Shown here piece by piece: positions 9,501 through 19,500 of a DNA stretch of 64,000 nt. The first letter of the stretch is position 1, and every line of letters begins with the position of its first letter. Origin of the DNA: Saprospiraceae bacterium (lineage in GTDB: Bacteria; Bacteroidota; Bacteroidia; Chitinophagales; Saprospiraceae); assembly GCA_016715245.1 (NCBI GenBank), contig JADKAS010000003.1:248001-312000 (forward strand). Direction: 5' to 3'. The notes beneath the pieces were generated by a model. That model did not search any database. It had not been told where the DNA came from and was given only the letters and a program-made list of their open reading frames with translations. A program made the translations under genes and the position numbers.

Positions 9501-10669
9501 CAAATGAAACCAAGGCGTTTAAAACTGACGAGAACGGATTATTTACTTTCAATAGTATGCCTGAATCAAATAGTTACAAACTGGTATCAGAAAAAAATCA
9601 GGATTATTCAAACGGAGTTTCTACACTGGATTTAGTGTTGGTTCAAAGACATATTCTTAATATCGCTACATTACCTAGTCCTTACAAAGTGATTGCAGCA
9701 GACATTAATAATGATAAAAAGATCAATACTATTGACCTTGTTGAATTGAGAAAGTTGATTCTCGGAGTATATACAGAATTACCTGCAAATAAATCCTGGA
9801 GATTTGTAGACAAGACGTTTGTTTTTGCTGACAATACACACCCCTGGCCATTTAATGAATACATCATGGTCAATGATTACAACGGAAATGCATTCGACAA
9901 AAACTTTATGGCAGTGAAAATCGGAGACGTAAACAATGATGCAAAAGTGAATTTTACATCAAAAGATACAGACACGAGAAACAAAAAAGCATTAAAACTG
10001 ATTGCTCAGGATGCTGATTACAAAGCCAACGAAAAAGTATTTGTTGACATTACAGCAGATAATTACAGTGAAATATTCGGTTCTCAGTTTACATTGGAAT
10101 TTGATCATGCAAAACTTCAGTTTGCGAATATTCACAGCGGAGAAATAACCATCGAGGCAGGTAATTATAATGCAGCACAAACTTACAATGGTTTAATTGC
10201 CATGAGCTGGAACCATACGGATACTAAATTCTACAACAAAAACGAAGTATTATTTACCATAGAATTTACAGCGACAACGAATGGCACAATTTCAAGAACA
10301 TTAAGCATCAATTCTGACATCACAAAAGCCGAATCTTACACACAAAATTTAGATGTCATGAATGTTGAAATGGAATTCAGAACAAATACGGTATCATCCA
10401 ATGTTACATTTGACCTGTATCAAAACAATCCTAACCCGTTTGCAGAAAATACAGTAATAAGTTTCAACTTAGTAAAAGCCGCACCGGCAACTTTAAAGTT
10501 GTACGATGTAACCGGAAAAGTTATCAAACAAATCAATAATCAATATCCGGCTGGATACAATGAGATCATCATTAAGTCCGAGGATAATCTTACGGAAGGC
10601 GTCATTTTCTACGAGTTGGAGAGTGAAGGTTACAAAGCCACCAAAAAGATGATTTATTTGAGCAAATGA
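6512..10669 (+). CDS. giant T9SS-secreted protein, paralogue of the 1016-5413 product
   Basis: This 1385-residue protein has a signal peptide (hydrophobic stretch ending VSAQC near residue 37) and many Cys-containing HYR-like modules (repeated ATDNCG, TWEARD, RWTVIDWC). A carboxypeptidase-regulatory-like segment is followed by a double dockerin-like motif (GVSTLDLVLVQRHIL and KINTIDLVELRKLILG). A cohesin-like domain (about 1155-1290) and a T9SS type A sorting domain opening with YQNNPNPF complete it. It shares module order and phrases with the upstream paralogue, although the HYR parts have diverged. It should be exported through T9SS to the cell surface. An AT-rich 150-base gap separates it from the response regulator, and a strong terminator follows. 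The substrate or partner is unknown; an adhesin or structural matrix role is inferred. Confidence 0.88.
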   Translation: MKLENFTLNTFARFGMVIRMSILPALLVVAQFSVSAQCPLACNNLVQVSMDDDCVVEVTPAMMLEGVLPAGCSYAQYSVRILGANGQPLSPANIVNRSHLDQTLTTEVWLGNNRCWGKILVQDKKDPEIECPRDVTVACYSTAAIVLPDAFDNCDQNVPVTISSNTLIKYSCSGTLSAVRTLIYEATDDSGNEATPCIRNIYYSRVTLPSVLFQFPLNRDDVQSPALNCDNVPVWDVIKENGTPGRDNYPQPSESGVPTIGGVPILPNNTLCEINVTFTDQRVDICENSFKILRHWRALDWCTGTLEQSYQIIKILDKRPPAVTILPTIPPDMTITNCLGTVSSLVEVDPYTCRGTWDVERPTELVPERECNDWTYTVAFLLNNGTEIPPLSGAYVTVSPDGITRVIGNSANGYQIIGLPQGCAWIRYIVTDACGNSATVLTEIFVQDKVPPTPVCDRTTVVTLSNQNNGWARVFAETFDDGSHDNCSNVTFRVRRMTTPQRCNMQGGPNTHNFGPFVDVCCADVGRELMVELEVKDASNNVNTCMVFVEVNDKINPKIVCAASKTIECNVPLEFDAPTATDNCGTPTITILSTTGTISNCGTGSRTRTWEARDAGQRTDVCSQTITVVNNTPYTGPRPQDWPTSPITKTGCLNVDTDPSSTGVPFINATVGCSQVAFAKEDQVFQFVEGVCYKILRRWTVIDWCKFHPNTRPNGSFYPTGPTSENTWTFTQIIKVNNADNPVIAKRTDVTACGTGETCDLRFELTNTATDICTPSAQLKWKWEVAPFDGPNYTIFGNTNDATRNYPIGTHRIRWTVEDLCGNQDVVTHLFTVEDCKKPTPYCISDITTVVMPSSGTVEIWAIDYDLGATDNCPGELYFTFNCEKPNKGQVELGNNHYFKGNGILATEAEYLAGNAQYWLHDSRTSGILFDCDDVGVVDLNVCVTDASGNQDYCSVVLQVQANPPACQNFSRIAGNVSNENNEMVPETFVIIENMNTNETKAFKTDENGLFTFNSMPESNSYKLVSEKNQDYSNGVSTLDLVLVQRHILNIATLPSPYKVIAADINNDKKINTIDLVELRKLILGVYTELPANKSWRFVDKTFVFADNTHPWPFNEYIMVNDYNGNAFDKNFMAVKIGDVNNDAKVNFTSKDTDTRNKKALKLIAQDADYKANEKVFVDITADNYSEIFGSQFTLEFDHAKLQFANIHSGEITIEAGNYNAAQTYNGLIAMSWNHTDTKFYNKNEVLFTIEFTATTNGTISRTLSINSDITKAESYTQNLDVMNVEMEFRTNTVSSNVTFDLYQNNPNPFAENTVISFNLVKAAPATLKLYDVTGKVIKQINNQYPAGYNEIIIKSEDNLTEGVIFYELESEGYKATKKMIYLSK

Positions 10670-10696
10670 TAGTGTATAGGATTTAAAAATATTCAG

Positions 10697-10728
10697 AAAC
10701 CCTGGCGACAAAATCGTCAGGGTTTTTT
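10697..10728 (+). terminator. rho-independent terminator after the second HYR gene
   Basis: AAACCCTGGCGA (10697-10708) pairs with TCGTCAGGGTTT (10714-10725) through one G-U pair and a five-base loop, and the 3' arm runs into a tract of six T. It lies about 30 bases past the stop codon. Confidence 0.9.
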
Positions 10729-10955
10729 GTTTTATAAAAACTGACGAAGGAATTGAAGGCATGTTTTGATTTGCCATTAGGGCAATTCGATCCGATTTTA
10801 AATCAATCGATTTGAGTAGGATATAATCTTGCTTCTTTTTGGTTCAATAGAAAAGGTAGAATGATAAGCTGACAGTAAATGTTTATAGATTCCGCTAAAT
10901 GCAATTTTCTTTGGGCGCTTAATCCTGGAAAGTCAAAGATAAATCAATGCTCTTT

Positions 10956-13385
10956 TTATCCTCCAACTCTCCTGCTTTCATCGTCCATTCCGGTATTTCG
11001 TTTTCTTGACTTAACATTGCTGTTTCCCAGATCATAACTGATACTAATGGTCACTCTCCTGCTGTCCCAGTTGCCTCTTCCATTTCCTACCTGACCATTA
11101 AAATTGGCGACGCCACTCCAACCGCTTTGGTAGGTAATATCATTAGCACTGATTCTGGCATTCATCTTGTCATTCAGAAACTTTCTTTGAAGACCAAGAT
11201 TCAGACTATAACTAGGGTCAAACAAAAATACGCCTCCCCAAACGCCGGGACCGTTATACCAGCCTGATATTTCACCATTCCACTTTTTACCCAGGTTGAA
11301 GGTATGTTGCTGATAAATATTGTAGGACCCGGCCTGAATATCCACCACCCGTCCATCACCATAATCAGCCTGATTGTCCGTATAGGATACAGAAAAATTC
11401 ATGTAAACATTCCACCATTTTGTGATGTCAAAAGGCAGAGAAAGATTGGCATTGTACAATTTCTGGTTGGCAAGGTTGTCCCAACTGATAAATCCTGCTC
11501 TTGGATCTAACTCATCCGGACCAATAAGTCGGGTGATTTGATTGGTGGTATAGCTATAAGAAAGTTTAAAACTATACATATATTTTAGGGTATAACCCAA
11601 TTCAATGTTATTGACAATCTCCGGTTGCAAGAACTTGTTTCCTTTACTATAAGACAATTCACTGAGTTGTTCTCTGAAGGGATTTAATACATTATAATCA
11701 GGTCTGTTGATTCTACGGCCATAATTTAAGGAATACACATGTTCGGGATGATATTGATACACAATACCTGCAGAAGGAAAAAAACTGGTGTAATTAAAAT
11801 CGACCGGAGCTTCTTCAAGTTCCGGTAAATAGGCAATCAGGTCTCCGGTAGCATCTGTTTTTTCTACCCTTAAGCCGGCTGAAACATTCCACTTAGTGGT
11901 TACGTTTTTTGCAAAATTGGCATAACCGGCATATACATTTTCACTATAGCTAAATTGATTGGAGCGGTTATCATTTCTAATGTCAATGTTTTGAATAATA
12001 TTGTAAAATAAAAAGGTGTTGTCTGTAGTCACATTGCTAAATTTGGCACCAAAACCTAAATTTCCTCCAAACAATTCAGTTTCATAATCAGCCTTGGCAG
12101 TTGAAATGTCTATCTTGCTTGGAGTGTTGTACCGATTGATATAGGTACTTATAACATCAGTTTCTGAAGCATTGTAATAATAATTGGGTTGATAGTAATG
12201 TCCTTCACCGGAAAATGAACCATGATCCAGATCTACATTCAGCCGATTTTTGCCTGATTCATAAGCATAATTCAAATTGTAAGTGGCCTGATCCCTGTTA
12301 AATTCGGAAGTATTAGGCGCAACCAGAACACTATCAATCTGATTTGGGTTACTTTCCGGTCCTATAAAATTTCTATTTCGACTGGTGTTCATATTGCCAA
12401 ATGTATTGACCCCAACCAAAAATCCAAGTGTATGTTTTTTATTAATAAAAAAGTCTGTTCCCCATCGTCCGTTAATACCATTAAAATCAGAAGTTGTAAG
12501 GTTTACCTCATCCAATCTGAATCCATTCTGAAAGGTTAAAAAAATCATTTCATTCCATCCGGTGCCAAAGTTGTAGCCCAGGCCACCGAAAGTATTTACT
12601 TTTTTATTTCTGTAGTTACCATTTCCGTTTATATTGCCGGTGCCATATCTTCCATGACCGTAAGTAGTACTTAAGGAACCGTTTGAACCGAGGTTTTTAT
12701 CTTTTTTCAAACGGATATCTATGATGCCCGCATTTCCCTGTGCTTCATATTTTGATCCCGGATTGGTAATGATATCTATTTTATCAATTTGTTCTGATGA
12801 CAAACTTTCAAGATAAATTCTAAGATCGTCTCCTGTAAGGGGGATTCTTTTGCCATCGACATATATCAAAACACCTGAGCGACCCAATACGGAAATATTG
12901 TTGTTATTATCCACTAAAACACCGGGCGCTTTGCGCAATAAATTTAAACCATTTTCCCCGGAGGAATTGATGGTTCCCTGAACATTAAAAACAGTTCTGT
13001 CGGCTTTTACTTCTACAAGAGCTCTTTTAGCAGTAACGATCACTTCGTCAAGTTGTTTGGCATCCTCTTTCAATACAAGAGGGGAAAGTTCAACAGATTC
13101 ATTCTCTATTAAAAACGGATTGAATATGCCGTCTTTGTATCCGATATAGCTGGCTTCAAGAAAGTACGATCCCGGCTTTAACCTTTCAAAACGGAAAAAG
13201 CCGTCTTCTGATGTAATATCGGCTTTCATCAATGTGGAATCTTTTGCAGATTTAAGTACAACGGTGGCAAATGGTATACTAACGTTATTTTCATCTGTGA
13301 CTTTACCCGTTGCAGAGAAATCCTGTGACATTAATAACAGGGAAGTTTTTAAAAGGATAGTTAAAGTAAAAATTACTTTGGACAT
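10956..13385 (-). CDS. TonB-dependent outer-membrane receptor, OMP_b-brl_3 type
   Basis: The 809-residue protein starts with a signal peptide ending near residue 20 (LLMSQDFSA). A carboxypeptidase-regulatory-like domain (about 22-105) is followed by a TonB-box-like segment, LDEVIVTAKR. A plug domain (about 125-230, with GRSGVLIYVDGKRIPL and IDIITNPGSKYEAQGNAGIIDIRL) precedes a large C-terminal beta-barrel of alternating aromatic and polar strands. This architecture is the Bacteroidota TonB-dependent receptor family with an OMP_b-brl_3 barrel, which is distinct from SusC. It would import an unknown ligand using TonB energy. The gene stands alone with no neighbouring lipoprotein partner. Confidence 0.88.
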   Translation of the reverse strand: MSKVIFTLTILLKTSLLLMSQDFSATGKVTDENNVSIPFATVVLKSAKDSTLMKADITSEDGFFRFERLKPGSYFLEASYIGYKDGIFNPFLIENESVELSPLVLKEDAKQLDEVIVTAKRALVEVKADRTVFNVQGTINSSGENGLNLLRKAPGVLVDNNNNISVLGRSGVLIYVDGKRIPLTGDDLRIYLESLSSEQIDKIDIITNPGSKYEAQGNAGIIDIRLKKDKNLGSNGSLSTTYGHGRYGTGNINGNGNYRNKKVNTFGGLGYNFGTGWNEMIFLTFQNGFRLDEVNLTTSDFNGINGRWGTDFFINKKHTLGFLVGVNTFGNMNTSRNRNFIGPESNPNQIDSVLVAPNTSEFNRDQATYNLNYAYESGKNRLNVDLDHGSFSGEGHYYQPNYYYNASETDVISTYINRYNTPSKIDISTAKADYETELFGGNLGFGAKFSNVTTDNTFLFYNIIQNIDIRNDNRSNQFSYSENVYAGYANFAKNVTTKWNVSAGLRVEKTDATGDLIAYLPELEEAPVDFNYTSFFPSAGIVYQYHPEHVYSLNYGRRINRPDYNVLNPFREQLSELSYSKGNKFLQPEIVNNIELGYTLKYMYSFKLSYSYTTNQITRLIGPDELDPRAGFISWDNLANQKLYNANLSLPFDITKWWNVYMNFSVSYTDNQADYGDGRVVDIQAGSYNIYQQHTFNLGKKWNGEISGWYNGPGVWGGVFLFDPSYSLNLGLQRKFLNDKMNARISANDITYQSGWSGVANFNGQVGNGRGNWDSRRVTISISYDLGNSNVKSRKRNTGMDDESRRVGG

Positions 13386-13740
13386 ACTTTTAGAATTGAG
13401 ATTAAGTATTAAAAAGAGCGATTATTTTTCAGGAGCCATCTTTAGTGAAAAGGCTCTAAAATTTAAATCAAACTTACAACACAATTTTCTGTCTGATGCA
13501 GATTTTAAGTCATTATTAGATTAACAGGAAAAATTGTTCTACCAAGGACAATAAAACAGCATACAGAATAAATACCGATATAGTTGAAAATTTCGACAAA
13601 CGCTTATGAAAGCCATCATGATTTATGGGAACATTTTTTCTTAATTTCATAAACACCATCGGCAACCTTACCTTTTATGAAACAAAAAAAGCGGCATAAA
13701 GCCGCTTCTTTGTTTTTCGTTTCCCTTTTAAGAGGAAATA
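13386..13740. other. intergenic region, upstream of the TonB receptor
   Basis: This 355-base stretch holds the HU terminator at its right end and a possible minus-strand -7 element TAAGTTTG at 13469-13476 for the receptor gene. No -33 box is seen. I found no RNA gene or conserved small ORF here. Confidence 0.5.
13683..13707 (-). terminator. rho-independent terminator of the HU gene
   Basis: On the minus strand AAGCGGC and GCCGCTT (13689-13695 with 13701-13707) form a seven-pair stem with a five-base loop, followed by a run of T that corresponds to the A run ending at 13690. It lies about 35 bases downstream of the HU stop codon. Confidence 0.88.
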
Positions 13741-14013
13741 TTAGTTAACTGCATCAGTTAAAGTTTTACCAGCTTTAAACTTAACGGAAGTTTTAGCGGC
13801 AATTTTGATGGCTTTACCAGTTGAAGGGTTTCTTCCTTCTCTTGCTGGTTTGTTAACTGTTGAAAAAGTTCCGAAACCTACAAAAGCAGCTTTGTCACCA
13901 CCTTTTAATGATTTTTCAATTCCACTGAAAACAGCGTCAACAGCATTTCCGGCTTGTGCTTTAGTAATTCCAGCAGCGTCTGCAACTGCATTGATTAAAT
14001 CTCCTTTGTTCAT
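13741..14013 (-). CDS. HU-family DNA-binding protein
   Basis: The 90-residue product matches the HU/IHF family over its full length. It begins MNKGDLINAVADAAGITKAQ, and the FVGFGTFSTV and GRNPSTGKAI motifs form the body and DNA-contacting beta-arm. It is a nucleoid-associated protein that binds and bends DNA as a dimer. The gene has its own promoter (14048-14077) and terminator, so it is a single-gene transcript, as is common for hup genes. Whether it is HU-alpha, HU-beta or another paralogue cannot be decided here. Confidence 0.95.
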   Translation of the reverse strand: MNKGDLINAVADAAGITKAQAGNAVDAVFSGIEKSLKGGDKAAFVGFGTFSTVNKPAREGRNPSTGKAIKIAAKTSVKFKAGKTLTDAVN

Positions 14014-14420
14014 TTTTCTAAGATTTATAAGTTTATAATTAAGAGTGCAAATGTAATGCTATTTCATATATAAACAATGTTTATGTATAATTAATTTTAA
14101 AAATCTTTAATAAACATAACATTTTTATATTTACAAAGTACAATTGATTTTTATATTATATATTAGAATCATCCTCAAGATATGATATTTTTGATAAATT
14201 ATATATTTTCAACTGATTTTAAATTTTAAAATTTAATGGGAGAATTACTTTTTTCAAAACGCTGGATTGTTTTATAAGATTTTATTTTTTTAAGGGCAAA
14301 ACAAATTTTAAAGAATTCACGTTCTAAGTAACAAATGAAGTCTGATGGATTCATTAACCTCAGATTGAGTTTATATTTTTAAATGTGTATACTTTTTTAG
14401 GCATCAAATTTTTATGAATA
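14014..14420. other. AT-rich intergenic region between divergent HU and small lipoprotein genes
   Basis: Apart from the HU promoter I see nothing definite in these 407 bases. They are strongly AT-rich with several T and A runs. The divergent lipoprotein gene at 14421 must be transcribed from here, but no good TAnnTTTG box was found for it. Confidence 0.5.
14048..14077 (-). promoter_or_regulatory. promoter of the HU gene
   Basis: The minus strand carries TTG (14075-14077), a 19-base spacer and TACATTTG (14048-14055), a complete Bacteroidota -33/-7 arrangement. Transcription would start near 14042, about 28 bases before the HU start codon. Confidence 0.68.
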
Positions 14421-14618
14421 ATGACCAAAAAAAATTCTTTTATATATCCGTTTATTTTTTTTATTTTTTTGACGGTGATTTCTTTTCAGTTGTCATCCTG
14501 TAAAACTAAGGAAGGCTGTGGACTGGAAGAGAAGTATAATAATCCAAATATGAAATCAAAAGAAGGAAAATCAAATCTTTTTTCGAAAAAACAAAGAAAA
14601 AAAATGGACAGGAGCTAG
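14421..14618 (+). CDS. small basic lipoprotein of unknown function
   Basis: The 65-residue product has a Lys-rich start, a strongly hydrophobic stretch (about 8-25) and a lipobox LSSC that would place the lipidated Cys near residue 27. The mature part is short (under 40 residues) and highly basic, ending in SKKQRKKMDRS. This is the look of small lipoproteins found widely in Bacteroidota with no known job. It is convergent with the TPR gene at 14664. I do not recognise a named family. Confidence 0.62.
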   Translation: MTKKNSFIYPFIFFIFLTVISFQLSSCKTKEGCGLEEKYNNPNMKSKEGKSNLFSKKQRKKMDRS

Positions 14619-14663
14619 AAAGTCCACTCATGGGAAAAATATAATTCTATTTTAATGTCTTTG

Positions 14664-16484
14664 TTATAAAGATTCTCCCCGCAGTCTTCTGTATCTTTTT
14701 TTAGCTTCTACTGCATACGTACTACCACTATAATCCGTATATAGTTTTTCATAAAGTTCTTTTGCTTTTTCAGGATTTTTTCTGACTTCTTCATATAATT
14801 CTGCCAGCTCAAACAAAGCATCATCGGCTTTAATTTCTTCAGGGAATTTTTCAAGAAGATTTTCAAAAAGCGAAATGCATAAATCCGCTTTTTTTTGTTT
14901 TTTGTATATCTGTGCTTTCAGATAAATGACGTCATCTTCCAGAGAGTGGTTTGGATAAATTATTTTTATAGAATCCAAAAGGAGAATAGCCTCGGTAAAT
15001 TTATTCTGGAAAATTAATAGGTCTGCTTTGGAAAACATTTGTAATGTTGCTTCTGTCGTATCCAGACCTAAATTGTCCATAATCAGTACGGACATATCAA
15101 TAGCATCATTACTGATAAGTTTTGATGTAGCGCCTTTTAAAATTTTAAACTGTTCCTGTGCCCATTCAAAATCTCCGGCGTAATATGACAATTTTGCATT
15201 TTTGTATCTGGCATATTCTCCGAGGTTCCCTTCCTTAAAATCTTTGTCTACCTGGCTGAAAAACAAACTTGCCTCCCAGCGATCACCATTCATGAGGTAA
15301 TAATCTCCAAGATTAAGTTTAGCCTGAGCAATCATTTCTTTTCCAAGACTACCAAATGAAATTAGTTCTTCCAAAGTAGTAATCGCAGTTGGCAGGTCGT
15401 TTAGGTAGAGTGCTTCAAATTCGGAATATTCCATCATTAAAGCAGCCGTTTGGGTATTCTTGCCCATGAGATTAAAGAAGTCAAGATATTCATTTTTTAG
15501 TTTCGTTAAATCTTCTGTTGTGTATTCAAATCTTTTTGTAACCTTTGCTTTTCTGGCATTGAGAAGACCGCGCCTGGCTTCAATATAGAAAGACGAGTTT
15601 TTAGGTTGGTTTTCTGAAATATAAGAAAATCCGTCTATGGCATTGTCATAATCCTCGTCATCGTAGGCTATTCCTGCGACTTCAAAAACCCTGCGACCAT
15701 TTTCACCAAATTGTAAATCCATTGCTTTTGCCTGGCGCAGGGCTTTTGTATAAACTTTCATGGTGATAAAGGTCCACTGTAACATCTCCGGATAGGTAGG
15801 GTCAGATGGATGTTTCTGCACCAGTTCATATAACTGGGTTTGTAATTCGGTAAAATCTTCAGGCTGCAGATACCTTTGTAAATCAGTCTGAACCCTGTTG
15901 ATATTGTGAATGTCTTTGTTTAAAAACTTCAGATTGTATTTTATCATATTAGGAACGTCTCCTTTTCTTCTGTACAAGTCCGCCAGATTATAGGTGTACA
16001 GGTTAGAAATTTTCGTAATTTCTTCCCCTTTCAGATAGGTTTCAATAGCCAGATCTATTTTGTTTAGCTGACCAAAGGATCCTGCAATCTGGGAAATCAT
16101 ATTCTGATCAGGCGTCAATTTTTCTATACTTTTTCTGTACTCCTTATCTGCTTTTTCTTGTTGTCCACCTCTTTCGTATATATTTCCCAAGGAAACGTAC
16201 AAATTTAATTGATCTTGATTTCTTTTTAGCTCATCTTTTACCGTTTTTTCTGCCGCTTCAAGATCATTTACTTCAATCAGACATTGCACATATCTTCCAA
16301 AATAAAATACATTTTTATTGTTTTCATTGAAAAGAGTAACATAGAGCTGACCTGCTTTTTCATATTCGCCATTATTGAAGTACTCATTCGCAAGATTGGC
16401 TTTCTGAGCGGTCTGAGCGCACAGGTTTTCTACAAAACCTGTATATAAACATAAATGTAGAAAAATTAATATAATGTACTTCAT
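14664..16484 (-). CDS. periplasmic tetratricopeptide-repeat protein
   Basis: The 606-residue protein has an N-terminal signal peptide (hydrophobic 4-20, ending CAQT) and then helical TPR-type repeats over nearly its whole length, for example YVSLGNIYERGGQQEKADKE and DDALFELAELYEEVRKNPEK near the C-terminus. No catalytic motif is visible. It is probably a periplasmic or outer-membrane-associated scaffold. The start codon is 45 bases after the stop of the metallopeptidase/propeller gene on the same strand, so the two likely form one transcript and may act together at the envelope. The exact role is unknown. Confidence 0.8.
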   Translation of the reverse strand: MKYIILIFLHLCLYTGFVENLCAQTAQKANLANEYFNNGEYEKAGQLYVTLFNENNKNVFYFGRYVQCLIEVNDLEAAEKTVKDELKRNQDQLNLYVSLGNIYERGGQQEKADKEYRKSIEKLTPDQNMISQIAGSFGQLNKIDLAIETYLKGEEITKISNLYTYNLADLYRRKGDVPNMIKYNLKFLNKDIHNINRVQTDLQRYLQPEDFTELQTQLYELVQKHPSDPTYPEMLQWTFITMKVYTKALRQAKAMDLQFGENGRRVFEVAGIAYDDEDYDNAIDGFSYISENQPKNSSFYIEARRGLLNARKAKVTKRFEYTTEDLTKLKNEYLDFFNLMGKNTQTAALMMEYSEFEALYLNDLPTAITTLEELISFGSLGKEMIAQAKLNLGDYYLMNGDRWEASLFFSQVDKDFKEGNLGEYARYKNAKLSYYAGDFEWAQEQFKILKGATSKLISNDAIDMSVLIMDNLGLDTTEATLQMFSKADLLIFQNKFTEAILLLDSIKIIYPNHSLEDDVIYLKAQIYKKQKKADLCISLFENLLEKFPEEIKADDALFELAELYEEVRKNPEKAKELYEKLYTDYSGSTYAVEAKKRYRRLRGESL

Positions 16485-16529
16485 TGGTTGAATTAATTAA
16501 AGGTAAACATCTTTCATTCTGTCAAAGTT

Positions 16530-19500
16530 TTACCATCCGGGAATAATGTTTAAACCAAACTGAAATCGACTTCCCTTTGTCAGTATTTTTGCATAATACG
16601 GCTCGACTATGAGGGCACCGAATAAATTTACCCTTAAAGAAATTCCGAATGAACTCAGTATGGAAGGTTTAACGTTTTGAAAATCATATAAAGCATTTCC
16701 AAATTCATCCAGCACTATATTTCCGTTTTCATCTCTTACTACCGTATAAATTTCTGTACCTGTTTTAAATTGGTTAAAATCATCAAAAACGACACCACTG
16801 TCGAAAAACAGGTTTAGATCAGATAAAAATCCTCTCAATGGAAGTAAAGCAAGCTCTCTCGGGCCTGTAAATGGCAACCTTATTTCGCCGCCGGCCAACA
16901 TTACTTTAGATCCAAGTAATTGTCTGAAGACGAGTCCCAGACTTTCCACATCAGCATTGATGATTCCGCCGAGTCCGCGTAAAAATCCCATATTACCCAA
17001 ATAAAAAGGATATACTTCATTCACTTCTTTTTCAACACGGATATAGTTGGTTGACCGCAATGCAAAACTAAAAGGTTTTACCCAAAAGTATTTTCGGGCA
17101 TCTGCAAGGACTGCGGTATATTTATTGTTGCCGAAATATTGTTCAATACTGAATCGGAACCGGTGTCCGGCCAAAGGAGCAGTAAACCCGAAAAAACTGT
17201 TGTCTCCTACCAATCCGATATTAGCATTGGCACCAAATCCTTCCAATATTGTGTAATACTGATCTAATTGAAGAGATTCACCGGTTTCTATTTTTACCCT
17301 GTCAGACCCAATCAATTGATATCCTGAAAATTGATTGCCTACATAATAGTCGCTGTATTCGTCCCAGCGGAAAGAACGATGTGTCGCCCCAAAACCTGAT
17401 TCTAGACGCATTGTTGAACTGAAAGGATAGTGGGCAAAAACATTTATTCCTTTGTCGAAAATTCGGATGAGGTTGGTTTTAGCGGTAATTCCTTCATATA
17501 AAACACCGTCTATCAGTGCTCCGTTTTCAAATGACTGATAACCTGTTCTCAAAGGTAAATGAGATACACCAAAACCCCAGGCGATTCTGTTTTCACGATT
17601 TATATAAGAAGCGACACCTCCAATATCAAGAATTTCACCGTTCATAAAAAACTGACTGAAAAGTTGATTATCACCTAATATGTCACTAAAAATCATGGCA
17701 ACACCTCCTCCTAATCCTACATTGTTGTTAAAAGAACCGGTATTGGTTCCCATTCCCACCATTCCGGCACCTCCTGTTATGTAATCAAGTTTAAAACCCG
17801 GTTTGTATTTTTTGTCCATGGCATAAAAAGTATCCTGCTTTTCGGGATTGTCTACATTTTGAAAATGGGGTCCGACGATATCGTTAGCGAGATTTTGAAG
17901 TGGAGGCAGACTTCCTTTAGATAAATTAATGGTTTTCACATCCGTTACAGGAATATTAAGCAATCGTTCGGAATTGCTCTGGTAGATGATGTATTCATTA
18001 TTATAAAAATGGCTGAAAACAATTCTATCCCTTTTCGTGCTTGCGGAAATCATAGGTGAATGGCTACCAATACCGCTGATTCCGGTAAGAATTTCTGTTT
18101 TTTGGGTAACATTTCCAGTTTGAATATTGTAGTGATAAAGATTTCTGAAACCATCTCTGTCACTAACAAAAAAAACATTTCCTTCATGGTCATAAACGGG
18201 ATTGATATTGTCTGCCCCATGAAAAATATCAGGTACTGTGATGACATTTGTCGTTAAGTCCATAAAGGCAATGTCAAATGAATATCTTCCATTCTTGCGC
18301 CCTTCAGTATAGGAACGTTTATCATAACAAAAAACAAGTGTATTTCCATCAACAGAAAAAGAAAGCATATTTTCACTGAAGGGGTCATTGGTAATCTGCT
18401 CAACCTTTCCCGATTTTACATTATATTTGTAAATATCCGTTTGTCCGTTGACTAGACCTGTGAGGTAAATATCTTTTCCATCAGGGCTGTAAACAGGATT
18501 GGCAAAAGCGGGAACACCCTGTACTGCCAAAGTTGCCACCGTTTTGGAATTTTTTACATCTTTTATGACAAGTACATTATCCCCTTTTTTAATACCTACA
18601 AAAACAAATCTTTCGCTGTCAGGAGACCATGAACCAGCAGATTCCATAACATTTATATAATCAAGATCGCCAGAACCTGTTGAAGAATACACTTTTCTGA
18701 TGATGTCACCTTTTTGAGCATCCGCAAGGTAAAGGTCGGTAGTGAAAATGTTTTTTTCTGACAGAAATATAATGTATTTGCCATTAGGACTTATAGAAGG
18801 AGAAACATTAACTCTTCCTCCATTTTCCGATGATATAAGCTTTTTCCCTTGTGGTTTTTCTTTTTTATCCTGAAGAGAATAGAGGTCTTTCATATGATGG
18901 TGCCAGGCTTCAGTAACGGTTTTGGTGTCTACACCCAAAGCATCGATAAAACCAAGTTCCAGTCCATATTTTCCGGTACTTAAAAATAATGGATTGAGCT
19001 TATCGTCTCCGAAAGTACCGCCTATAAATGCCATAAGGGAATGTCCATACCGATAGGGAAAATATCTGTAGTTATCCATTTTTTCAATTTTTGGCAAGTT
19101 GTCATTCAGAATGGCATCACGCATCCACATCGCTGTAAAAGGGTCAATGCGACCTAGTGAAAAATATTCAGCCATTCCTTCAATCATCCATAAAGGAAGA
19201 TTGGCCAAAGATTGTAAATTGGTTGAATCACCTGTTTGAATATTATTATATTGAAATGCGTGTACCAATTCATGTGCTAACACGTGATGGGTGGATTGGT
19301 TTGAAAAAGTCAATGGCAATATGACTCTGTTTTTTAAGGCTTCTGTGACGCCGCCTGTTCCAATACCAATTTGCCCTGAAATGGTATTGGTTTGTTGAAA
19401 ATCAGCATGGTCATTGTAAAAAATGATGGGATTTTTAAAATTGATGTCCTGAGTGAAAATATTTTTGTGGTTTTGGTACCATTGTTCGGAAGTGGATGCC

